From assembly GCF_016908875.1 (NCBI RefSeq), contig NZ_JAFBES010000013.1:1-64000 (forward strand): a DNA stretch of 64,000 nt, read 5' to 3'. A program made the position numbers and the translations under genes. The notes beneath the pieces were generated by a model. The model saw nothing but the letters and a program-made list of their open reading frames with translations, had not been told where the DNA came from and searched no databases. The DNA is from Bacillus ectoiniformans. GTDB taxonomy: Bacteria > Bacillota > Bacilli > Bacillales > Domibacillaceae. Every line of letters starts with the position of its first letter. Within the stretch, counting starts at the first letter, position 1. Of this stretch, positions 58,102 to 64,000 are shown one piece after another.

Positions 58102-58995
58102 ATGTTAAAGATCGGATCTCACGTGTCAATGAGCGGCAAGAAAATGCTGCTAGGAGCAAGTGAAGAAGCTGCTTCCTACGGCGCAACTACATTTATGGTG
58201 TATACAGGCGCGCCGCAAAACACGCGCAGAAAAAAGATTGAAGACCTGAATATTGAAAAGGGCCATTTACATATGAAAGAACATGGTTTAGCAGATATGG
58301 TCGTGCATGCACCATACATTATCAATATCGGGAACTCAAAAAACCCAGACACATTTGAACTCGGAGTGAACTTTTTGAGAACGGAAATTGAGCGGACAGA
58401 AGCTCTTGGCGCGAAACAAATTGTCTTGCATCCGGGTGCCCATGTGGGAGAGGGAACAGAAGCTGGAATCAAAAAAATTATTGAAGGGTTGAATGAAGTA
58501 TTAACCAAAGATCAACCTGTGCAAATTGCTTTAGAAACGATGGCAGGCAAAGGTTCAGAATGCGGACGTAATTTCGAAGAGCTGGCGATGATTTTTGATG
58601 GCGTGCATTTAAATGAAAAATTGTCTGTCTGCTTTGACACTTGTCATACTCATGATGCCGGTTATAATATCAAAACGGATTTCGATGGGGTACTGGAGCA
58701 GTTCGATCACTTTATAGGCATTGAAAATCTTAAAGTTCTGCATATTAATGACAGTAAAAATGAATGCGGCGCCCGTAAAGACCGCCATGAAAATATCGGG
58801 TTTGGCCACATTGGGTTTGATGCGTTGAATTATATTGTTCATCACCCGCAGTTAATGGATGTGCCGAAAATTTTAGAAACACCGTACGTCGGAGAAGATA
58901 AAAAAACGAGCAAACCTCCTTATAAGCATGAAATTGACATGCTGAAAGCGAAAACGTTCGATCCGGCCGTCCTTGAAAAAATTATGGCTCAATGA
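58102..58995 (+). CDS. nfo: Endonuclease IV (AP endonuclease)
   Basis: This 297-aa enzyme cuts abasic sites. Metal-binding signatures are [50 protein letters not shown] and [30 protein letters not shown] precedes the ATG at 58102; the frame is open upstream but without support. Confidence 0.97.
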   Translation: MLKIGSHVSMSGKKMLLGASEEAASYGATTFMVYTGAPQNTRRKKIEDLNIEKGHLHMKEHGLADMVVHAPYIINIGNSKNPDTFELGVNFLRTEIERTEALGAKQIVLHPGAHVGEGTEAGIKKIIEGLNEVLTKDQPVQIALETMAGKGSECGRNFEELAMIFDGVHLNEKLSVCFDTCHTHDAGYNIKTDFDGVLEQFDHFIGIENLKVLHINDSKNECGARKDRHENIGFGHIGFDALNYIVHHPQLMDVPKILETPYVGEDKKTSKPPYKHEIDMLKAKTFDPAVLEKIMAQ

Positions 58996-58998
58996 TGA

Positions 58999-59032
58999 AA
59001 ACAGCCGCATGGAAATGTATGCGGCTGTTTTT
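58999..59032 (+). terminator. Terminator between nfo and yqfT
   Basis: A perfect stem AAACAGCCGCAT / ATGCGGCTGTTT, with T residues after it; it may serve both convergent genes. Confidence 0.85.
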
Positions 59033-59041
59033 GTGCAGGCT

Positions 59042-59296
59042 TCAGTTTACGAACATAGAAAATACCCGATTGATCTGCCGGGCTGTTTGCGGGCTTGTGG
59101 CTTTAGCGATTTCACGAAGCAGCTGAGCTCTTTCTTTCTCATTAAATAAGTCTACTCTTCGCTTGCGGACACAGGCTGCTACTTTTTCAGCCTCGTCTTC
59201 ACTAAGAGGGATATTCAGCTGTTTTGCATACTTTAACAGCTCTTTGCCTGTGATTGCTTGAGCTTTTTGATTAATCATATGCTGAATAAGTTTCAT
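59042..59296 (-). CDS. yqfT: YqfT (DUF2624) protein
   Basis: This 84-aa cytoplasmic, mostly helical protein (QKAQAITGKELLKYAKQLNI, DLFNEKERAQLLREIAKATS) fits the DUF2624 family, which sits between nfo and yqfU in Bacillus. AAAGGAGTG precedes the ATG. Function unknown. The 200 bases on its upstream side hold no supported gene. Confidence 0.82.
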   Translation of the reverse strand: MKLIQHMINQKAQAITGKELLKYAKQLNIPLSEDEAEKVAACVRKRRVDLFNEKERAQLLREIAKATSPQTARQINRVFSMFVN

Positions 59297-59446
59297 GCAC
59301 CGTCACTCCTTTATCTCGTCTTTCTAACCTATGAAAGAAGAAGGGAGGACGTGAGTAAAAGTTCAGTGAAAAAGGGGAATTTTTAGCAGAGACATGGACG
59401 AGTAGAAATTTGTACTTGGCTCGCACTTTAATCAATGCTTCAGTAT

Positions 59447-59474
59447 AAAAAAACTGCCGGCCATGCCGGCAGTT
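59447..59474 (-). terminator. Terminator of yqfU
   Basis: On the minus strand AAACTGCCGGC-ATG-GCCGGCAGTTT and a T run. Confidence 0.9.
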
Positions 59475-59499
59475 TGCTGTAAAAAGAGTTCTTTTTTAG

Positions 59500-60399
59500 T
59501 TAATGGATGTCACGCTTTTTAAAGCGGCCGCCGCGGACTTCAGCAATATCAGCGACTGCTAAAAAGGCGCTAGGATCGATTTCTTCTACGATTAATTTCA
59601 GTTTGGCTTCTTCAAGCCTTGTAATTACGCAAAAGATCACTTTTTTATCGTCGCCTGTATAAGCTCCTTCACCTTTTAAGTAAGTCACTCCACGGCCTAA
59701 CCGGGCAAGAACAGCTTCGCCAATATCTTTGTGCTGATCACTGATGATCCAGGCGGATTTAGACTGATCTAAACCTTCAATAACAATATCGATCGTTTTA
59801 AACGTAATGAAGTAGGCGAGAATAGAATACATCGCCCGGTCCCATCCGAAGACAAAACCGCCCCAGCTGAAAATAAAGATATTGAAAAACATAATTAATT
59901 CTCCGACCGAGAACGGTACGCGCTTATTCAATAAAATAGCCAGAATTTCCGTCCCGTCTAATGATCCGCCGTAACGGATCACGAGGCCTACTCCTACGCC
60001 GAGGACAATTCCCCCAAAGACAGAAGCTAAAAGCATGTCATCAGTAAAAGCGGGCACATGGTGCAAGTATGTAGTGGATAACGATAAAACCGCTATACCG
60101 AATAAGGTGGATATGGCAAATGTTTTACCGATTTGTTTATACCCAATAAAGAAGAAAGGAATATTGAGGAAGAAAAGAAAAAGTCCTAATTTGATTCCTG
60201 ATAAATGTGAGAGGATAATGGAGATTCCTACAATTCCTCCATCCATAATTAGATTAGGAACAAGAAACACTTCAATTCCAATGGCCATGAGAATGGCACC
60301 GAGCACAATGAAAGCTGTCCGTTTAGCAATTTTTAATTTCGTCAGCCCTCTATGCTGAATATGTTCATTAATTTGCTGCTGCAGCATTTTCTGGTCCAT
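59500..60399 (-). CDS. yqfU: YitT-family membrane protein YqfU
   Basis: This 299-aa protein has about five membrane helices (DUF161) and a C-terminal cytoplasmic DUF2179 domain (VIFCVITRLEEAKLKLIVEEIDP in pieces: VIFCVITRLEE, FLAVADIAEVRGGRF). The GGSLDGTEILA segment is typical. AAAGGCGGAA precedes the ATG at 60399. Transport substrate is unknown. Confidence 0.9.
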   Translation of the reverse strand: MDQKMLQQQINEHIQHRGLTKLKIAKRTAFIVLGAILMAIGIEVFLVPNLIMDGGIVGISIILSHLSGIKLGLFLFFLNIPFFFIGYKQIGKTFAISTLFGIAVLSLSTTYLHHVPAFTDDMLLASVFGGIVLGVGVGLVIRYGGSLDGTEILAILLNKRVPFSVGELIMFFNIFIFSWGGFVFGWDRAMYSILAYFITFKTIDIVIEGLDQSKSAWIISDQHKDIGEAVLARLGRGVTYLKGEGAYTGDDKKVIFCVITRLEEAKLKLIVEEIDPSAFLAVADIAEVRGGRFKKRDIH

Positions 60400-60561
60400 G
60401 ACATTCCGCCTTTCTAAACTGTATTGCATTTGCAGTATTTGCAGTGACACTTTTTATTTTACCATACATGATCGTTATCAAATAATGATATGTCATAAAT
60501 GGCCGGCTCATAAGGCTTTATCAATTGTTCAATTTTTGTATTAGACTAGATCGCTTCTTGG

Positions 60562-60590
60562 TTTACTTTTAATAGTAGTTCATGTATACT
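60562..60590 (+). promoter_or_regulatory. sigma-A promoter of znuC-znuB-zur
   Basis: TTTACT (60562-60567), 17-base spacer, TATACT (60585-60590), about 45 bases before znuC. Confidence 0.65.
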
Positions 60591-60600
60591 TCTAATGTTC

Positions 60601-60620
60601 TTAAATCGTAACAATTCTTA
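60601..60620 (+). promoter_or_regulatory. Candidate Zur box
   Basis: TTAAATCGTAACAATTCTTA keeps one half-site of the Bacillus Zur operator (AAATCGTAA) exactly; the second half is degraded. Its place just downstream of the -10 suits repression by Zur, whose gene is third in the operon. Confidence 0.45.
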
Positions 60621-60634
60621 AAGGAGACATTTAC

Positions 60635-61399
60635 GTGGCTCAAACACCTGTCATTAATATCAAGAATTTATCCTACCGTTATGACCGAAATAATGTGCTG
60701 GAGAATATTCAATTAACTGTCCCTAAAGGGGCATTTTTAGGTTTAGTCGGTCCCAACGGATCAGGCAAATCCACTCTTTTAAAACTTATATTGGGATTGC
60801 TTAAGGTGAAGGAGGGCGAAATACAGTTATTTGGCCAGCCGCAGGAAAAGTTTAAAGAATGGGATCAGATTGGCTATGTATCTCAAAAGGCTAATTCATT
60901 TAATACCGGTTTTCCTGCTACAGTATATGAAGTGGTGGCCAGCGGATTGACTAAAAAAATTGGCCTGTTTAAATATGTGGGCACGAAAGAGAAAGAGGAA
61001 ATCAAAAAAGCCATTGCCGCGGTAGGCATGGAAGATTTTCTTCAGCGTAATATCGGAGAACTATCGGGCGGCCAGCAGCAGCGAGTATTTATTGCACGGG
61101 CGATTGTGTCTAAACCTGAACTGTTAATTCTCGATGAACCGACTGTCGGTATTGATAGTAAAAATGTGAAATCTTTTTATGATATGCTCGCCTTTTTAAA
61201 CAAAGATATGGGCATTACGTTACTGCTGGTGACTCATGATATTGGGATTGTCAGCGACAAAGTGACACATGTCGCCTGTTTGAATAAGTTTTTGCATTTT
61301 CATGGAAGCATGCAGCAATTTGAAAGACTGGATGAGCAGGATATTTCCCAATTGTATGGACATGGAATTCATCTGCTGGATCATAATCATGATCATTAG
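60635..61399 (+). CDS. znuC: Zinc ABC transporter, ATP-binding protein
   Basis: This 254-aa ATPase has Walker A GPNGSGKST, signature LSGGQQQR and Walker B LLILDEPTVG. The His-rich C-terminus (HGIHLLDHNHDH) fits a zinc system. The GTG start follows AAGGAGA. The solute-binding protein is not in this operon. Confidence 0.93.
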   Translation: MAQTPVINIKNLSYRYDRNNVLENIQLTVPKGAFLGLVGPNGSGKSTLLKLILGLLKVKEGEIQLFGQPQEKFKEWDQIGYVSQKANSFNTGFPATVYEVVASGLTKKIGLFKYVGTKEKEEIKKAIAAVGMEDFLQRNIGELSGGQQQRVFIARAIVSKPELLILDEPTVGIDSKNVKSFYDMLAFLNKDMGITLLLVTHDIGIVSDKVTHVACLNKFLHFHGSMQQFERLDEQDISQLYGHGIHLLDHNHDH

Positions 61400-61411
61400 G
61401 AGGGCAGAGAG

Positions 61412-62245
61412 ATGATTGAAGCGATTTTTCAATATGAATTTTTACAGAATGCCTTTTTAACGGGCATTATTATCGGAGTTATTGCTCCTTTGCTTGGAGC
61501 GTTTATTGTTGTCAGGCGGCTGTCACTGATTGCGGATGCGCTAAGCCATGTAACGTTGGCTGGAATCGCTGCAGGGCTGTATTTCAGTCAGACCTTTGCT
61601 TTTATGTCCTGGGTGAATCCGTTATATACAGGAATGGTGTTTTCTGTTGGCGGATCCATCTTTATTGAAAGGCTGCGGATGGTTTATAAGCATTACCAGG
61701 AGCTGGCTATTCCAATTATCCTTTCAGGCGGAATAGGCATTAGTGTTATTTTCATTTCATTAGCGGATGGTTTTAATACGGACTTATTCAGTTATTTATT
61801 TGGGAGTGTGAGCGCAGTCAGCCGAGCAGATTTAATGGCGATCAGCGCGATCAGTATTATCGTCATTGCGACAGTCATTTTGCTTTATAAGGAATTATTT
61901 TTGCTGTCCTTTGATGAAGATCATGCGAAAGCGTCGGGTCTGCCTGCCAAAACGATTCACTTTATTTTTATCGTACTGGTCGCGCTAGTCATTGCCGCGT
62001 CTATGCGGATTATTGGCGTATTATTAGTATCGGCACTGATGACTTTGCCTGTGGCGGCAAGCATGAGATTAGCGAAAGGGTTTAAACAGACCATTTTCTT
62101 TTCTGTACTGTTTGGAGAAATAGCAGTGATTGCCGGTTTATTCAGCGCCTTTTATTTAGATTTGGCTCCAGGGGGGACAATTGTCGTTTCTTCGATTATA
62201 ATTTTATTAGCGGTTATTTCTATTAAAAGAGTCGGTAAACGTTAG
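61412..62245 (+). CDS. znuB: Zinc ABC transporter, permease
   Basis: This 277-aa ABC-3 family permease has about eight membrane helices. [12 protein letters not shown] and [17 protein letters not shown] are family segments. It follows znuC by 12 bases. Confidence 0.94.
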   Translation: MIEAIFQYEFLQNAFLTGIIIGVIAPLLGAFIVVRRLSLIADALSHVTLAGIAAGLYFSQTFAFMSWVNPLYTGMVFSVGGSIFIERLRMVYKHYQELAIPIILSGGIGISVIFISLADGFNTDLFSYLFGSVSAVSRADLMAISAISIIVIATVILLYKELFLLSFDEDHAKASGLPAKTIHFIFIVLVALVIAASMRIIGVLLVSALMTLPVAASMRLAKGFKQTIFFSVLFGEIAVIAGLFSAFYLDLAPGGTIVVSSIIILLAVISIKRVGKR

Positions 62246-62258
62246 CGGGGTGAAGACA

Positions 62259-62681
62259 TTGAACTTAACTCAAGCCATGGACTTATTAAAGCAAAAAGGC
62301 TATAAGCATACAGGCAAGCGGGAGGATATGCTGGCATTATTTGCGAAGCATGACAAATATTTAACGGCCAAGGATGTCCTAGAGCATATGAAATCGAGTT
62401 ATCCAGGGCTTAGCTTTGATACAATATATCGGAATTTGGCACTGTTTGTAAGCCTGGGTATTTTTGAGGAGACAGAATTATCTGGTGAACGTCATTTTCG
62501 ATTTACCTGTTCACATACGGAGCACCACCATCACTTTATTTGTCTTGAATGCGGCAAAACGCGTGAAATACACATGTGTCCGATGGATCGAATTGAACAG
62601 CTTCCGGGCTATGAAATATCTGGCCATAAATTCGAAATTTACGGTGCTTGCCCTGAGTGCAGCGAATTAACAAGTAAGTAG
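62259..62681 (+). CDS. zur: Zinc uptake regulator Zur (Fur family)
   Basis: This 140-aa repressor has a winged-helix part ([28 protein letters not shown]). Its metal sites are [20 protein letters not shown] and CPEC. The TTG at 62259 has GGGGTGAAG at a good distance and the N-terminus then matches B. subtilis Zur; a GTG nine bases earlier overlaps the site. Confidence 0.94.
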   Translation: MNLTQAMDLLKQKGYKHTGKREDMLALFAKHDKYLTAKDVLEHMKSSYPGLSFDTIYRNLALFVSLGIFEETELSGERHFRFTCSHTEHHHHFICLECGKTREIHMCPMDRIEQLPGYEISGHKFEIYGACPECSELTSK

Positions 62682-62692
62682 AAATAGGGCAA

Positions 62693-62741
62693 AAAGCAAA
62701 AAGAAGAAGCATCTCGAAAGATGCTTCTTCTTTTTGCTTTA
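62693..62741. terminator. Bidirectional terminator between zur and yqfW
   Basis: A very long near-perfect stem (AAAGCAAAAAGAAGAAGCATCT with its complement) and a CGAA loop separates the convergent genes. It overlaps the last codons of yqfW. Confidence 0.9.
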
Positions 62742-63314
62742 TTTGTTTTCTCTATCCCAATTTTCCACCCATCGCTCAGCTTCTTTCCAATTATTGACTC
62801 GAATGACTCCTTCAGGAATCGGGTCTTGGTTATAAGGGGTATTAAATAGCAGAACGGGAATATTAATTTCTTCATGAATCATCACAGCATTATCATGTTT
62901 GTCTTCAAAGAAAATGTCCACATTATGTGCTTTCGCTGCCTTTAATTTATCATGTGAACCAATCAGTTCAATATGATCGTACCAAATATCTTTTTCGTGA
63001 AACCATTGTTCCGTGACTTCAAATAAATGGCTGCGTCTGGCACTGATAAAATATAGCTGGAATTGTTTTTTCCATTTATTTAATACTAGTTCAGCTCCGT
63101 TAGCGAGCGGAGAACAGGAGTAGATCACTGGTTCTCTTTCGTTGAACCAATCACGAAAACGCTCCGGTGAAATATTTAATGCTTTAGATAAATCATATTG
63201 TTTAATATCATCAAGTGTTATGTTTAGTGAAAAATCCTCATTAATAAAGGGAATCAAGCTGGTTGGGCAGGTAACTGTGCCGTCAATGTCTATTCCAAAG
63301 CGTTTTTCTTTCAT
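62739..63314 (-). CDS. yqfW: HAD-type nucleotidase YqfW
   Basis: This 191-aa protein is of the 5'-deoxyribonucleotidase (NT5C-like) group: FGIDIDGTVTCP (motif I), ISARR (motif II), IELIGSHDKLKAA, and DIFFEDKHDNAV (motif IV). It is convergent with zur, as in B. subtilis. Substrate not known. Confidence 0.88.
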   Translation of the reverse strand: MKEKRFGIDIDGTVTCPTSLIPFINEDFSLNITLDDIKQYDLSKALNISPERFRDWFNEREPVIYSCSPLANGAELVLNKWKKQFQLYFISARRSHLFEVTEQWFHEKDIWYDHIELIGSHDKLKAAKAHNVDIFFEDKHDNAVMIHEEINIPVLLFNTPYNQDPIPEGVIRVNNWKEAERWVENWDRENK

Positions 63315-63467
63315 ATCAATGGCTCCTTATTGTCGAATCATGTTCAAAGTGTAACATAAAATTGTCGATGATGGTTAGCTCCACGGTGAAATCGAGTTCT
63401 GTATATTCTTTTTCTTATCTGCAAACACTAAGAACGCTCTTCAATTATGGAAAGCGGGGGATAAAGA

Positions 63468-63815
63468 GTGAAGGATCACACGGAACATAAAGAAGCTCTT
63501 CGTCATGCAAATGATATGGATACAAGACCTTACATGGAAGAGTCTGCATCAGAGCTCGCCGCTCCGATTCCTGTGGAGCGCGAAAGACCAGAGCCTCATA
63601 GAGAAGAAGTCACTGAGGGCGGCCGAGGGATTGGATATGCGGCTTTAATTTTGTCCATCCTTGCGTTATTCACCGTTCCCGTTCTGTTTGGAGCAGCCGG
63701 AATCATTTTAGGATTCATGGCAAGAAGACGGGGTTCGGAAGGATTGGGCGCTTGGGCAGTGGGAATTGGTACGGTTTCCATCATCATGGGGCTATTTGTC
63801 TTGCCGTTCTTTTAA
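63468..63815 (+). CDS. yqfX: YqfX-like membrane protein
   Basis: This 115-aa protein has a charged N-terminal half (Glu/Arg/Pro-rich) and two membrane helices (GYAALILSILALFTVPVLFG and the segment after GLGAWAVGIG). This matches YqfX, the neighbour of yqfW and ispG in Bacillus. The GTG start follows a GGGGGATAAAGA stretch. Function unknown. Confidence 0.82.
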   Translation: MKDHTEHKEALRHANDMDTRPYMEESASELAAPIPVERERPEPHREEVTEGGRGIGYAALILSILALFTVPVLFGAAGIILGFMARRRGSEGLGAWAVGIGTVSIIMGLFVLPFF

Positions 63816-63854
63816 GAATAGCTGAAGCTGTGGTTGCACATTGAATTGCATAAG

Positions 63855-63880
63855 AAAAGCCTGGCAGCAGCCAGGCTTTT
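63855..63880. terminator. Terminator between yqfX and ispG
   Basis: AAAAGCCTGG-CAGCAG-CCAGGCTTTT, a perfect 10-bp stem, lies between the two convergent genes and touches the ispG stop. Confidence 0.8.
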
Positions 63881-64000
63881 AAATTTGTGCTTCTTCAGCT
63901 TGTTTTTGGTAATATTCTTCCGCGATGATGTCGATTTCTTTTTTAAGTTCTTCGACCATAATTTCTTCTGGTACTTTACGGACAATCTTCCCTTTGCGGA
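63879..64000 (-). CDS. ispG: 3' end of 4-hydroxy-3-methylbut-2-en-1-yl diphosphate synthase (partial)
   Basis: The last 122 bases encode, on the minus strand, the C-terminal 39 residues of a protein with [20 protein letters not shown] and an acidic helix ending EEAQI. This resembles the C-terminus of Firmicute IspG (GcpE), and ispG (yqfY) is the expected neighbour of yqfX. The start lies outside the window. The identification rests on a short piece plus gene order. Confidence 0.75.
   Translation of the reverse strand, partial: RKGKIVRKVPEEIMVEELKKEIDIIAEEYYQKQAEEAQI

Overview
The window is a stretch of a low-GC, Gram-positive, endospore-forming chromosome, most likely a member of the Bacillaceae. 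The evidence is a full set of sporulation and germination genes (sigK, sda, gpr, spoIIP, yqxA, yqfC, yqfD, yqzM) set in the gene order known from Bacillus subtilis between the yqeG and yqfY loci. Aggagg-type ribosome binding sites, frequent GTG and TTG starts, and CIRCE, T-box, sigma-W and forespore promoter signals agree with this. I cannot name the species.

Layout. Bases 1-94 are the 3' end of a group II intron that runs into the end of sigK from the opposite strand. From 86 to about 1930 is the most unusual part: an uninterrupted sigK, then a small cassette (an 82-aa protein and a retropepsin-like aspartic protease) lying between two copies of a 119-bp block. That block carries the sigK start, ribosome binding site and sigma-E promoter. 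The second copy reads into a small membrane ORF. Next come the divergent pssA and psd, then sda with DnaA boxes. From 3.9 to 8.9 kb is the yqeG-yqeH-aroE-yqeI-nadD-yqeK-rsfS-yqeM operon. From 9 to 15.3 kb are competence genes (comER opposite to comEA-comEB-comEC), yqzM, holA and rpsT. From 15.4 to 21.4 kb are gpr-spoIIP-yqxA and lepA-hemW.

From 21.4 to 29.5 kb is the heat-shock cluster hrcA-grpE-dnaK-dnaJ behind a perfect CIRCE operator, followed by prmA-rsmE-mtaB. Then come deoC, rpsU-yqeY, the sigma-W-type yqeZ-floA-yqfB operon, yqfC-yqfD-phoH, and pgpH-ybeY-dgkA-cdd-era-yqzL-recO. A glycine T-box precedes glyQ-glyS. ccpN-yqfL, yaiI-dnaG-sigA, an uncharacterised membrane protein, cccA and trmK-yqfO follow. 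After an approximately 360-base scarred gap with a likely transposase relic and a small A+T-rich secreted or membrane ORF come ispH, yqfQ (vrrA), cshB, nfo, yqfT and yqfU. The window ends with the zinc-uptake set znuC-znuB-zur, yqfW, yqfX and the 3' end of ispG.

Most of this is core housekeeping: ribosome assembly, tRNA modification and charging, NAD, shikimate and isoprenoid synthesis, replication priming, major sigma factor, chaperones and DNA repair. The places worth a second look are the sigK locus with its intron and promoter duplication, the hairpin that holds the yqfC ribosome binding site, the structured holA leader, and the relic region near 54 kb. No tRNA, rRNA or CRISPR array was seen. 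All calls are from reading the sequence and remembered family knowledge; no database search was run.
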